DNA of 31,907 bases. It comes from Lysobacteraceae bacterium UBA6001. GTDB taxonomy: Bacteria > Pseudomonadota > Gammaproteobacteria > Xanthomonadales > Xanthomonadaceae. Made by a program: the position numbers and the translations under genes. Of this stretch, positions 1 to 10,114 are shown piece after piece. The notes beneath the pieces are model-generated. The model ran no database searches. It worked only from the letters and a program-made list of their open reading frames with translations, and was not told the origin of the DNA. Location of the stretch: positions 1 through 31,907 of the forward strand of contig DJAN01000025.1 in the NCBI GenBank assembly GCA_002429615.1, given 5' to 3'. Every line of letters begins with the position of its first letter. Position 1 is the first letter of the stretch.

Positions 1-14
1 CGCTCTTCCGATCT
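1..14. other. Illumina adapter remnant at contig edge
   Basis: The first 14 bases, CGCTCTTCCGATCT, are identical to the 3' end of the Illumina TruSeq read-1 adapter. They are therefore library sequence and not genome. The match includes the C that separates the read-1 from the read-2 adapter ending. The reading frame of the OmpA-like gene happens to stay open through these bases, so residues translated from them are artificial. Confidence 0.93.
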
Positions 15-453
15 CGGTCCGGCCGGTCCGGCGGCCCCGGCGGCCCCGGCGGCCGTGCCGGCGGAGCCGATGACACTGGTCGCCAACGTGCTGTTCGACT
101 TCGACCGCGATGGCTACCGCGACATCCGCACCTACTCGCTGGAAAGCCTGGACCGGGCGCTGGCGCGCATCGCCGAGGAAGGGCTGGTGCTGCAGGAGAT
201 CGAGCTGGTCGGCCATGCCGACCGCATGGACGGGCGCGGCCACGACTACAACCAGGCGCTGTCCGAGCGCCGCGCGCGCACCGTGCGGCAGATGCTGATC
301 GGCCGCGGCGTGGACGGCGAGCGCGTGCGCTATACGTTCCGGGGTGATGGCGAGCAGGTGCAGCAGTGCGCGGGGGTCAAGCCGCGCGCGGCGCTGCTGG
401 AATGCCTGCTGCCGAACCGCCGGGTCGAGGTGCGGTTCGTGGTGACGCGGTAA
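15..453 (+). CDS. OmpA-family protein, C-terminal part (5' truncated by contig end)
   Basis: The frame is open from the first base, so the gene is cut at its 5' end; the GTG at 55 is not a credible start because the Pro/Ala/Gly-rich linker runs straight through it. The visible part is that linker (about 20 residues) followed by an OmpA C-terminal peptidoglycan-binding domain. It shows the usual beta strand (VLFDFDRD), a helix, the ELVGHADRM strand-turn, the ALSERRARTVRQMLIGRGV helix and the terminal NRRVEVRFV strand. Such domains bind diaminopimelate in the cell wall and tether outer-membrane or lipoprotein anchors. The N-terminal part (barrel, lipobox or other) is missing, so the exact product cannot be named. 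It ends at a TAA 17 bp from the stop of the convergent membrane-protein gene. The insert CAGVKPRAALLECL before the last strand, with two cysteines, could form a disulfide. Confidence 0.85.
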
Positions 454-470
454 GCGCGGATCACCGAAGG

Positions 471-1823
471 TTATCGGCGGTCCAGCGCGACCGCCGGTAC
501 CTGACTCGCCGCGCGCATGCGCGGGGGAAGCATCAGCAGCAGCGCGAACATGATCACGATGAAGCCTGCATAGGCGAACTGGCCACGCGCCACGCCAGTG
601 CCATACGGGAACCAGATGCCGGGGACGCCCAAGGCACTGAGTTCCGAAGAGAACAGGCCGACGCCCACCAGTAGCGCCGCCAGCGCCGTCAGCCAGGTCC
701 GCACGGCAGGCCGACGGTACAGGCCCGCCGCGATCACGCCTATATATAGGAGTAGGTGGAGCAGCCGCAGCAGGCGCATTCCACCTTCAGCCGCATGGCG
801 CAAACCTTCGGCCATGCCTGGCATGAACCAGGGGCGTGCCGCCAGCGCGCAGCCGACATGCGCCACCAGCAGGATCCCGAGCCATAGCGGCCAGCGCGAC
901 GGCAGTGGCACGCCGAACCATCGGCACCAGGCCACGAGCCAGACGCTGAGCACCAGCGGCCTGAGCACGACCGCGGTGGCGATGTCGTAGCAGCGCAGGC
1001 TCTGCCACGGCGTCCAGGCATAGGTCACCTGATTCACGCGCAGCAGCGCGAGCAGCAGCAACGCGAGCACCAACCACAGGCGCCCTTCGTGTCCGCGTGC
1101 CATTGCCGACAGCAGGATCGCCAGCAGCAGGAAGGCGAGGGGCTCTAGCGCATCCACCACATAGCCCTTGAACGTCCGCAGCCATTGCACCTGATGCAGC
1201 AGCGCAATGGCATCGGCCCGCCCGATCGTCGGCGCGACATGCACACCACCGCTGTCGCCAGCGGCATCAGCCGGATCCATCCAGACGCGCAGCGCCAGCT
1301 GATACGTGCGCGGGCCCGCCACCGTTGATGCGGGAAGCATGAACATGCTGGGTCGCACGCTGTAGGCACGCGGCGACGGGCCGGAGAAATCCCCCGGGCC
1401 GCCCACCAGACGGCCATCCACATAGAGCTGGTAGGTCGAATCCACCAATGTGGGTCCGGCCAATGCCAGCGCCACGTCGCGTCCGGCGTCCACGGTCACC
1501 GCCAGGCGATACCACGCAAAACCGGTATCGGCGGAATGGCCGCGAGCCCGCCATCCGGCGACATAGCCCGGCAAGCCCACATCGCCGTCGTGCGCGTCGG
1601 CTGCGGGCGTGAGGTCGACGCTCTCCCAGGTGCTGTCGTCGAAGTCCGGCGCCGCCCAGCGCGGATCATCGCCGATCTGGAAGCGCCACGGCCCCGTCAG
1701 CTCGGTGCTGGGCGCGGTCGGCGAGGGGACGGTCTGGCGCCCGGGTTCGCCCATTGCCGGGCACGCGCAGCAAACCAGTGCGAGAAGCACCAGCCCGGTC
1801 GGAAGCATGCCTGCCAGCCGCAT
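471..1823 (-). CDS. 7TM membrane receptor-like protein with extracytoplasmic sugar-binding-like domain, no effector
   Basis: The 450-residue product has an N-terminal signal segment (MLPTGLVLLALVCCACPAMG). A jelly-roll-like domain of about 190 residues follows; its GPWRFQIGDDPRWAAPDFDDSTW stretch resembles the sugar-binding domain seen at the start of GH2 enzymes and 7TM sensors. Seven hydrophobic segments then fill residues about 225-435. This is the layout of 7TM-DISM type receptors, which normally continue into a histidine kinase, GGDEF or SpoIIE domain. Here the protein stops about 15 residues after the seventh segment. The ATG at 1823 is preceded by a GAGGG Shine-Dalgarno at suitable distance. 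A role as ligand-binding receptor that signals through a partner, or as a remnant of a longer receptor, is inference. Confidence 0.7.
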   Translation of the reverse strand: MRLAGMLPTGLVLLALVCCACPAMGEPGRQTVPSPTAPSTELTGPWRFQIGDDPRWAAPDFDDSTWESVDLTPAADAHDGDVGLPGYVAGWRARGHSADTGFAWYRLAVTVDAGRDVALALAGPTLVDSTYQLYVDGRLVGGPGDFSGPSPRAYSVRPSMFMLPASTVAGPRTYQLALRVWMDPADAAGDSGGVHVAPTIGRADAIALLHQVQWLRTFKGYVVDALEPLAFLLLAILLSAMARGHEGRLWLVLALLLLALLRVNQVTYAWTPWQSLRCYDIATAVVLRPLVLSVWLVAWCRWFGVPLPSRWPLWLGILLVAHVGCALAARPWFMPGMAEGLRHAAEGGMRLLRLLHLLLYIGVIAAGLYRRPAVRTWLTALAALLVGVGLFSSELSALGVPGIWFPYGTGVARGQFAYAGFIVIMFALLLMLPPRMRAASQVPAVALDRR

Positions 1824-2075
1824 CGGAATCCCTCGCAGACGAGTGATCGGCGGAGTCTAGGGGAGATGACGCGCGGCCGCATGCGGCGCTGCACGCGGGC
1901 GAATCGTAGCGCCGGCACCCACTTTTCCCGAGGCATCCCTTGACCCTAAGATCCGGCGGGATGGCGAGGTCGGGGGCTCGGGGCAGAGGCCATCGCCGGG
2001 AAGCAGCAGCGAAGTCGGCCTGCGGTCAACGTCGGCACGTTACCCAGGCACCAACGATCCACATGGAGGTTCATC

Positions 2076-2780
2076 GTGAGCGTGAAAGCAACCCTGTACG
2101 AAGAAGATGGCCATCGTTACACCACGTTTGTCGTGGCCCGATTGGCGGGCTGGGACGTCGCACCCGCACTGGAGCTGAGCTGGGGCTCGCAGTTTCCGGA
2201 CAAGCGCCTTCGGCTGGAAGCGATACCGGCAGCTTTTCGGTATTTGTGGGACAACCAAGCACCCCTGATCATGGAAGTGCTTCATTCGCTTCATGGAGGT
2301 GATCAGGCCGCGGTTACGAAGCGGCGGCAGGCGCTTCGAAATCTGATCAAGACCTATGTGAGCCAATGGGCACCATGGGAGGTAGGCATCATGATTCATG
2401 CCTTCGGCGACAGCTATGCACATACCAAGGGCCAACCGGGCCACGAGAAGGCATACCCATCGCCGACGGGACACCTGCCGGATGGACACGACCCCGATTC
2501 CGTAGTGTTGCACCCACAGAAATACCTGACGTACGTCGAAGATCTTTACGCGTGCCTGGTGGGTGCCGGGACACAGGCCGCGTCTGGCGTGGATCCGATA
2601 AGGAAGCTGGTCGGAGCGTTAACACCGGACTCGGATTACGAGACCGTCATCTCCGCCTACGCGATTGACGCGTTGGGCTTGGTGGTGTCGGACAGTGAAG
2701 CGGAGTACCAACGCCTGAAACCGATCGTGAAGCAGAAACGCGTCATGGAAATCTTGCATGTCATGCAGGATGCCTTCTGA
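2076..2780 (+). CDS. Orphan protein with His/Asp-rich HAFGDSYAH motif, probable metal-binding fold
   Basis: The 234-residue protein has no signal peptide or membrane segment. The GTG start is chosen because GGAGG lies 7 bases upstream. Ordered polar motifs stand out: H13 in GHRYTT, SQFPD (D42), LHSLHGGD (H70, H73), IHAFGDSYAH (H108, D112, H116) and GHLPDGHDPDSV (H133, D136, H138, D141), then HPQKYLTYVEDLY. The spacing recalls helical zinc-binding families such as zinc-dependent phospholipase C and DUF6765-like proteins, where His/Asp from separated helices coordinate metal. That relationship is my inference from motif style. The gene looks less G+C-rich than its neighbours and stands alone, which may indicate horizontal acquisition. 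A hydrolase or a secretion-system effector is possible; no neighbour supports a specific role. Confidence 0.7.
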   Translation: MSVKATLYEEDGHRYTTFVVARLAGWDVAPALELSWGSQFPDKRLRLEAIPAAFRYLWDNQAPLIMEVLHSLHGGDQAAVTKRRQALRNLIKTYVSQWAPWEVGIMIHAFGDSYAHTKGQPGHEKAYPSPTGHLPDGHDPDSVVLHPQKYLTYVEDLYACLVGAGTQAASGVDPIRKLVGALTPDSDYETVISAYAIDALGLVVSDSEAEYQRLKPIVKQKRVMEILHVMQDAF

Positions 2781-2786
2781 GCCGCG

Positions 2787-2822
2787 GCAGCGGCCGTAGC
2801 GCTGCTTCGCTACGGCCGCTGC
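2787..2822. terminator. Strong bidirectional hairpin between convergent genes
   Basis: A perfect 15-bp inverted repeat (GCAGCGGCCGTAGCG and its complement) with a 6-base loop fills the gap between the stop of the orphan gene at 2780 and the stop of the outer-membrane efflux gene at 2827. There is no clear U-tract on either side, so it may act as a bidirectional terminator or as a transcript-end stabiliser. Confidence 0.7.
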
Positions 2823-2826
2823 GAAC

Positions 2827-4269
2827 TCAGTTCGATGCGGAGATGGCGCCGGACTGCGCATCCGCGCCACCGCCCAGCACCTTGTACAACGTCACCCGGT
2901 TGCTGGCTTCCTCCAGCTGCAGCGTGATCAGGCTCTGCTGCGCGGTATACAGCGAACGCTGCGCCACCAGCGCTTCCAGGTAGCTGTCCACGCCCTGGCG
3001 GTAGCGCGCGTCGGCCAGCGTGTAGCTGCGCTGTGTCGCCGCCACCAGGGCCCGCTGCGCGTCGAGTTGCTCGTTGATGCTGGCGCGTACCGCCAGCGCG
3101 TCGGCGGTCTCGCCGAAGGCGGTCTGGATCGCCTTCTCGTAGTTCGCCACCTCGATCTGCTTCTGCACCTTCGCCACGTCCAGCGAGGCCTTCAGCGCGC
3201 CGGCGTGGAAGATCGGCAGTGACAGGCTGGGGACGAACGACCAGGTGCGCGTACCGCTGTCGAACAGGTCCGAGAGCTGGCTGCTGCTGTGCCCGGTCGA
3301 GGCAGTCAATGAGATGGTCGGGAAGAACGCCGCGCGCGCGGCGCCGATGTCAGCGTTGGCCGCCTTCAGCGTGTGCTCGGCATACAGCACGTCGGGACGC
3401 TGCAGCAGCACATTGGAGGACAGGTCGGCCGGCAGCGGGGCCAGCGCCACCGCGGTGGCGATCTCCTCGCCCGGCAGCAGTGCCGCGTCCACCGGCGCGC
3501 CCACTACCAGTTCCAGCGCATTGCGCGCCTGTGCCAAGGCGGCCGTATAGCTGGCCACATCGACCCGCGCGCTTTCCACGCTGCTCTGTACCTGCGCCAG
3601 GTCCACGCCAGACAATGCCCCGCGCGCGTGCTTGGCCTCGGTGAGGCGCAGCGTCTCGCGCTGGTTGTCCAAGGTGTGCTGCGCCAGCGCCAGCCGCTGG
3701 CGATAAGCGCCGACCGTGAGCCAGTCACCGGCGACTTCCGCCACCAGGCTCATCCGCGTGCTGCGCTGGGTCTGCGCGGTGGCGAGCCAGGTTTCCAGCG
3801 CCTCGTGCTTCAGGCTGCGGATGCGCCCGAACAGATCCAGCTCCCAGCTGCTGAAGCCGACCTCGGCGCTCACGCTGCGGCTCACCTGCGATTGGCCGCT
3901 GCTGCTGGTCGCCGCGCTGCTGCGCTGGGCGGTCTGGCTGGCGCTGGCATCGATCGACGGCAGCAGGTCGGCGCGCTGGATGCGGTAGTTCGCACGCGCC
4001 TTCTCGATGTTGAGCATCGCCACGCGCAGGTCACGGTTGTTGTCCAATGCCGCGGCCACCACCTGCTGCAGGCGCGGATCGACGAACACTTCGCGCCATT
4101 CCAACGAGGCGACGGCTTGCGTCGATGTCGCCTCGGCCGGCACATCGCGGAACCGTGCCGACACCGGTGCGTCCGGCCGGGCGTAGGGAGGGGCCAGCGT
4201 CGAGCAGCCGGCCAGGGCGAGGGCACACGCCGCCGCCAGCGCGGCGCGGGAGGACAGGGCGCGGATCAC
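2827..4269 (-). CDS. RND efflux outer-membrane lipoprotein, OprM/NodT family
   Basis: The 480-residue outer-membrane channel of a tripartite pump forms the trimeric barrel-and-tunnel that receives substrates from the inner-membrane transporter and releases them outside. It has a lipoprotein signal with lipobox LAGC (Cys22), followed by the family opening CSTLAPPYARPDAPV. Two OEP repeats follow, with long helices such as EKARANYRIQRADLLPSIDASAS and, in the second half, ANADIGAARAAFFPTISLTAS, which is typical of this family. Length matches OprM-type proteins. The start is a GTG whose GTGA overlaps the TGA of the pump gene, so translation is probably coupled. It is the last gene of the three-gene operon and ends next to the hairpin at 2787-2822. 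Confidence 0.93.
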   Translation of the reverse strand: MIRALSSRAALAAACALALAGCSTLAPPYARPDAPVSARFRDVPAEATSTQAVASLEWREVFVDPRLQQVVAAALDNNRDLRVAMLNIEKARANYRIQRADLLPSIDASASQTAQRSSAATSSSGQSQVSRSVSAEVGFSSWELDLFGRIRSLKHEALETWLATAQTQRSTRMSLVAEVAGDWLTVGAYRQRLALAQHTLDNQRETLRLTEAKHARGALSGVDLAQVQSSVESARVDVASYTAALAQARNALELVVGAPVDAALLPGEEIATAVALAPLPADLSSNVLLQRPDVLYAEHTLKAANADIGAARAAFFPTISLTASTGHSSSQLSDLFDSGTRTWSFVPSLSLPIFHAGALKASLDVAKVQKQIEVANYEKAIQTAFGETADALAVRASINEQLDAQRALVAATQRSYTLADARYRQGVDSYLEALVAQRSLYTAQQSLITLQLEEASNRVTLYKVLGGGADAQSGAISASN

Positions 4270-7200
4270 GGGGTCACCTCATCGGCGGGAGCGGACGGCG
4301 CGGGCTGACGGGCCTTGCCGGGAAACAGGCTGCGCACCATCACGTAGAACAGCGGCACAAAGAAGATGCCCAGCACGGTGGAGGCGAGGGTGCCGCCGAA
4401 CACGCCGGTGCCCAGCGAATGCCGGCCGGCCGAGCCGGCGCCGCTGCTGATGACCAGCGGCAGCACGCCGAGCATGAACGCCAGCGAGGTCATCAGGATC
4501 GGGCGCAGGCGCTGCCGTGCCGCTTCCAGCGTGGCCTCGATCACCGACTTGCCCTGTGCCTCCAGCTCCTTGGCGAACTCCACGATCAGGATGCCGTTCT
4601 TCGCCGCCAGGCCGACGGTGGCGAGCAGGCCGACCTGGAAATACACGTCGTTCTCCAGCCCGCGCAGCGTGGTGAGCAGTACCGAGCCGAGGATGCCGAT
4701 CGGCACGGCGAGCATCACCGAGAACGGGATCGACCAGCTCTCATACAGCGCGGCCAGGCACAGGAACACGAACAGCAGCGACACCGCGTAGAGCAGCGGC
4801 GCCTGCGAGCCGGCACGCTGTTCCTGGAACGACAGCCCCGACCAGGCATAGCCGATGCCCTGCGGCAGCTGCCCGACCAGCTTGGCCATCTCCGCCATCG
4901 CGGTACCCGAGCTGACGCCGCTGGCCGCCTGGCCGGTGATCTCCATCGAGGCCGAACCGTTGAAGCGGGTCAACGACGCCGGCGCATACGTCCAGCTGCT
5001 GGTGGTGAAGGCCGAGAACGGCACCATCCCGCCTTCGCTGTTGCGCACCGACCAGCGGTAGATGTCCTGCGGCAGCATGCGCGCGTCGGCTTCGCCCTGT
5101 ACGTAGACCTTCTTGATGCGGCCGCGGTTGATGAAGTCGTTGACGTAGGTGCTGCCGAGCACGGTGGACAGCGTGCTGTTGATATCGCTCTGCGCCAGCG
5201 ACAGCGCACCGGCCTTGGCATCGTCGATATCGATCTTGAAGGTGGGTGCGTCTTCCAGGCTGCTGTAGCGCACCGCGTCGACCTGGTCGCTCTGCGCGGC
5301 CAGCCCGAGCAGTTGCTGGCGTGCGGCCACCAGCGATTCGTGCCCGGCACCGCCCAGGTCCTGCAGCTCCAGGGTGAAGCCGCCGCTCTGGCCCAAGCCG
5401 CGGATCGCCGGTGGCGACATCGCGAAGATCTGCGCATCCGGGAAGCGCTGCGCCATCGCCATGCTGATGCGCCCGCCGATGGTCGCTGCATCCGCGTCGC
5501 GCTCGCTCCAGTCCTTGAGGCGGATGAAGCCCATGCCCGAGTTCTGGCCGCTGCCGCCGGTGCTGAAGCCCGCCACCGACATGATCGAGGCCACTTCCGG
5601 TTGTTCCTGCACGTAGCTGGACATCTGGTCCATCACCTTGAGGGTCTGCTGCTGGGTGCTGCCCGAAGGCAGCTTGACCATCACCATCAAGGTGCCCTGG
5701 TCCTCCTCGGGCAGGAACGAGCTGGGCAGGCGCCAGAACAGCAGCCCCAGCCCCACCAGCGCGACCAGGTACAGGCCCATGCCGACACGGCGGTGCTGGG
5801 TGAGGCGCTGCACGCCGGCGTGGTAGCGGTCGCCCGTGCGTTCGAAAGCTTGGTTGAACCAGGCGAAGAAGCGCCCCAGCGGGCCACGCGGGGTGGCGTG
5901 GCCGCCCTTGGCGATGGGGGTGAGCAGGGTCGCGCACAGCGCCGGGGTCAGCGTCATCGCCACCAGCACCGAGAGGATCATCGCCGAGGCGATGGTCACC
6001 GAGAACTGGCGGTAGATCGCGCCGGTGGAGCCACCGAAGAACGCCATCGGCAGGAACACCGCGGTCAGCACCAGCGCGATGCCGACCAGCGCGCCGGTGA
6101 TCTGGCCCATCGACTTGCGCGTGGCCTCGTAGGGGGAGAGTCCTTCCTCGCTCATCACCCGCTCGACGTTCTCCACCACCACGATGGCGTCGTCCACCAG
6201 CAGGCCGATCGCCAGCACCATCGCGAACATCGACAGCGTGTTGATCGAGTAGCCGAGCAGCGAGAGCACGCCGAACGTGCCGAGCAGCACGACCGGCACG
6301 GCGATCGCCGGGATCAGCGTGACCCGCCAGTTCTGCAGGAACAGGTACATGATCGCGATCACCAGCACGATCGCCTCGATCAGCGTCTGCACCACCTCTT
6401 CGATGGAGATGCGAACGAACGGCGTGCTGCTGTAGGCGACGTGGTAGCTCAGGCCGGTGGGGAAGAACGGGGCCAGCTCGGCGAGCTTGGCCTCGACCGC
6501 GTCGGACACCGCCAGCGCGTTGGCGCCGGAGGCCAGCTCGATGCCCATGCCGGCGGACGGCTTGCCGTTGTACTTGCCGACCGAGGTGTAGTCCTCGCTG
6601 CCGAGTTCGACCCGGGCCACGTCGGACAGCCGCACCACCGCGCCGCTGCTGTCGGACTTGACGATGATGTCGCGGAACTGTTCCGCGGTCTGCAGGCGGC
6701 TGCGCGAGGTGACGGTGGCGGTGAGGGCCTGGCCTTCGGCCGCCGGCAGCGCGCCCAGCGCGCCGGAGGAGACGTCGGCGTTCTGCGCGCCGATCGCGCT
6801 GGTGACATCGGAGGGCATCAGCGAATAGGTGCGCAGCTTCTCCGGATCCAGCCAGATCCGCATCGAATACTGCGAGGAGCCGAGCACGCGCGCATTGCCC
6901 ACGCCATCGACGCGGCTGACCTGGTCGCGCAGCGTGGAGACCATGTAGTCGGCGATGTCGGTGCCATCCATGCTGCCGTCATCGGAGGTGAAGGCCACCA
7001 CCATGAAGATGCTGCCGGAGGACTTGGTGACGGTGACGCCGGTGCTCTGCACCGCGTCGGGCAGCATGGCCTCGGCCTGCTGCATCTTATTCTGCACCTG
7101 GACCTGGGCGATGTCCGGGTCGGTGCCGGAATCGAACGTCAGCGTGACCTGTGCGCTGCCCGACGACGAACTGCTGGAAGAGATATAGAGCAGGTTGTCG

Positions 7201-7415
7201 ACGCCGGTCATGGCCTGCTCGATGACCTGGGTCACCGAGTTTTCGGTGGTCTCGGCCGAGGCACCGGTATAGGTGGCGCTGATCGAGACGCTGGGCGGTG
7301 CGATGTCCGGATACTGCTCGATGGGCAGCGTATACACCGCCAGCGCACCGGCCAGGCTGATGACGATGGCGATGACCCAGGCGAAGATCGGGCGGTCGAT
7401 GAAGAAGCGGGCCAT
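4266..7415 (-). CDS. RND multidrug efflux pump, inner-membrane transporter (AcrB/MexB, HAE1 family)
   Basis: The 1049-residue proton-driven transporter exports hydrophobic or amphiphilic drugs from the periplasm and inner membrane through the tripartite complex. Its length and opening (MARFFIDRPIFAWVIAIVI) are those of AcrB homologues. The proton-relay residues are present: the Asp pair in GLLVDDAIVVVENV (D408, D409) and Lys in GLAAKNGILIVEFAK (K939). The two periplasmic loops carry the usual porter and docking sequences, and the second transmembrane half ends with VFGGTLASTVLGIFFVPLFY. A run of serines (SSSSSSSGS, about residues 79-87) replaces a shorter stretch in AcrB. It lies 9 bases after the adaptor gene with an AAGGA site overlapping that gene's stop, and it overlaps the outer-membrane gene by 4 bases. 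Substrates cannot be read from sequence. Confidence 0.96.
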   Translation of the reverse strand: MARFFIDRPIFAWVIAIVISLAGALAVYTLPIEQYPDIAPPSVSISATYTGASAETTENSVTQVIEQAMTGVDNLLYISSSSSSSGSAQVTLTFDSGTDPDIAQVQVQNKMQQAEAMLPDAVQSTGVTVTKSSGSIFMVVAFTSDDGSMDGTDIADYMVSTLRDQVSRVDGVGNARVLGSSQYSMRIWLDPEKLRTYSLMPSDVTSAIGAQNADVSSGALGALPAAEGQALTATVTSRSRLQTAEQFRDIIVKSDSSGAVVRLSDVARVELGSEDYTSVGKYNGKPSAGMGIELASGANALAVSDAVEAKLAELAPFFPTGLSYHVAYSSTPFVRISIEEVVQTLIEAIVLVIAIMYLFLQNWRVTLIPAIAVPVVLLGTFGVLSLLGYSINTLSMFAMVLAIGLLVDDAIVVVENVERVMSEEGLSPYEATRKSMGQITGALVGIALVLTAVFLPMAFFGGSTGAIYRQFSVTIASAMILSVLVAMTLTPALCATLLTPIAKGGHATPRGPLGRFFAWFNQAFERTGDRYHAGVQRLTQHRRVGMGLYLVALVGLGLLFWRLPSSFLPEEDQGTLMVMVKLPSGSTQQQTLKVMDQMSSYVQEQPEVASIMSVAGFSTGGSGQNSGMGFIRLKDWSERDADAATIGGRISMAMAQRFPDAQIFAMSPPAIRGLGQSGGFTLELQDLGGAGHESLVAARQQLLGLAAQSDQVDAVRYSSLEDAPTFKIDIDDAKAGALSLAQSDINSTLSTVLGSTYVNDFINRGRIKKVYVQGEADARMLPQDIYRWSVRNSEGGMVPFSAFTTSSWTYAPASLTRFNGSASMEITGQAASGVSSGTAMAEMAKLVGQLPQGIGYAWSGLSFQEQRAGSQAPLLYAVSLLFVFLCLAALYESWSIPFSVMLAVPIGILGSVLLTTLRGLENDVYFQVGLLATVGLAAKNGILIVEFAKELEAQGKSVIEATLEAARQRLRPILMTSLAFMLGVLPLVISSGAGSAGRHSLGTGVFGGTLASTVLGIFFVPLFYVMVRSLFPGKARQPAPSAPADEVTP

Positions 7416-7424
7416 GGCGGTTCC

Positions 7425-8603
7425 TTATTCCTTCGCCGCCGGCGCCGCGGGCGCCGCAGCCTGGCCAGCGGCCGCCGCGATCTGCACCGGCTGGCCGGGC
7501 GTGGCCTTGCTGGCGCCGCCGACGATCAGCTGTTCGCCAGCCTTCAGGCCGCTGTTGACCACCCACTGGTCCTTGACCGCGTCGCCAACCTGGATGACGC
7601 GCTCGGCGGCCTTGCCGTCGCTGCCGACCAGCTTCACCACCGCCTCACCCTTGGTGTTGCGGGTGACCGCGCTCTGCGGCACCAGGATGGCCTTGTCGTT
7701 GATCGCCATCGGCAGCACCGCGCGCACGTAGGCACCGGGCAGCAGCAGCTGGTCCGGATTCGGCACCACCGCGCGCAGGGTGACGTTGCCGGTGCTGGTG
7801 TCCACGGCGGTACCGACGAACTCCAGGGTGCCGGTATGGGCGTAGGTGCTGCCGTCTTCCAGCACGATGCGCACCTGCACCTTGCCGTCGACCGCCTGCA
7901 ATGCGCCGCTGTCGAGCTGCTTGCGCAGCGCCAGCAGCTGCGCGCTGGTCTGGGTGAGATCGACATAGAGCGGATCGAGCTGGCGGATGGTGGTGAGCGC
8001 GGTCTCCTGGCTGGCGACGACGAGCGCGCCGGGCGTGTAGCTGGAGGTGCCGATGCGCCCGCCGATGGGCGCGTTGATCGTGGTGTAGTCGAGGTTGATC
8101 TTCGCCGTGCGCACCGCGGCCTTGGCCGCCTGCACCGACGCCTCGTTGGCGCGCAGCGTGGCCTGCGCCTCTTCGTTGTCCTGTGCGCTGACCGCGTCGG
8201 CGGCGAGCAGGGCGCGATAGCGCTCGGCCTTGGGCCGCGCCGACAGCACCGCCGCCTCGGCCTGGGCCAGATCCGCCTGGGCACTCTCGTAAGACGCCTG
8301 GTAGGTGGCCGGGTCGATCTGGTACAGCGCCTGGCCGGCCTTCACCGCCTGGCCCTCGGTGAACAAGCGCTTCTGCAGGATGCCGCCGACCTGCGGGCGC
8401 ACATCGGAGACCAGGTAGGCGACGGTGCGCCCGGGCAGCGACTGCTCCACCGACAGGCGCTGGGTGGCGACGGTCTGCACGCTGACCTGCGGGGTCTGCT
8501 GCGGCATGCCGGGCTTGCCCGAGCAGGCGGCAACGCAGAGCAGGAGCGCGGCCAGCGCCAGGACGCGCAGTGGCGAGGCGGGGAAGAGGACAGTGGGGGA
8601 CAT
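7425..8603 (-). CDS. RND efflux periplasmic adaptor lipoprotein (AcrA/MexA family)
   Basis: The membrane-fusion protein links the pump to the outer-membrane channel. I place the start at the ATG at 8603, giving 392 residues. From there a proper lipoprotein signal appears (LRVLALAALLLCVAAC, lipid-modified Cys27), whereas the longer frame to 8684 would add a non-conserved extension. Visible parts are the lipoyl half-motifs (GRTVAYLVSDVRPQVGG, FTEGQAVKAGQALYQIDP), a coiled-coil hairpin, the second lipoyl half (TTINAPIGGRIG) and the beta-barrel and membrane-proximal domains. It is the first gene of the operon and is divergent from the BaeS-like kinase. The 130-bp gap between them probably carries the control sites for both. 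Confidence 0.94.
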   Translation of the reverse strand: MSPTVLFPASPLRVLALAALLLCVAACSGKPGMPQQTPQVSVQTVATQRLSVEQSLPGRTVAYLVSDVRPQVGGILQKRLFTEGQAVKAGQALYQIDPATYQASYESAQADLAQAEAAVLSARPKAERYRALLAADAVSAQDNEEAQATLRANEASVQAAKAAVRTAKINLDYTTINAPIGGRIGTSSYTPGALVVASQETALTTIRQLDPLYVDLTQTSAQLLALRKQLDSGALQAVDGKVQVRIVLEDGSTYAHTGTLEFVGTAVDTSTGNVTLRAVVPNPDQLLLPGAYVRAVLPMAINDKAILVPQSAVTRNTKGEAVVKLVGSDGKAAERVIQVGDAVKDQWVVNSGLKAGEQLIVGGASKATPGQPVQIAAAAGQAAAPAAPAAKE

Positions 8604-8670
8604 CCGGTCGATCCAGGCTGCTGTCGGGGAGCGGGCATGGTCGATGAACAATGTGCAGCAAATAAGGAGA

Positions 8671-8681
8671 TTGGCCGCCAA
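8671..8681. promoter_or_regulatory. Possible operator in the efflux / kinase divergent region
   Basis: TTGGCCGCCAA is a perfect 5+1+5 inverted repeat about 68 bases upstream of the adaptor start and 53 bases upstream of the kinase start. Its place between a pump operon and its likely two-component regulator fits a binding site, but the repeat is short, and BaeR sites in other bacteria are direct repeats. The rest of the 130-bp gap shows an AT-richer AAATAAGG stretch that could be part of a promoter. Confidence 0.3.
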
Positions 8682-8733
8682 CACGGTGTGCCGGCTTGAT
8701 CCGGCGGGGCCTGATGGCGCTAACTATCCGCCG

Positions 8734-10113
<1,380 letters not shown>

Positions 10114-10114
10114 G

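Noticed and set aside
1876..1887. GCCGCATGCGGC palindrome upstream of the 7TM gene
   Set aside because: It is a perfect 12-mer, but such GC palindromes are expected often by chance in this composition, and no second copy or promoter element supports a site. The 252-bp gap otherwise shows nothing clear.
2827..8603. Assigning a named Stenotrophomonas pump (for example SmeABC or SmeYZ) to the efflux operon
   Set aside because: The gene order and a divergent two-component pair fit several systems, and residue-level memory is not enough to choose. Only the family is claimed.
4047..8699. A 1550-residue open frame antisense to the RND operon, and similar giant antisense frames at 7645-10110, 25174-28914 and 29476-31848
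   Set aside because: They run opposite genes with clear family motifs and are His/Arg/Ala/Gln-rich low-complexity translations. This is typical of GC3-biased antisense frames; none has a start signal or recognisable domain.
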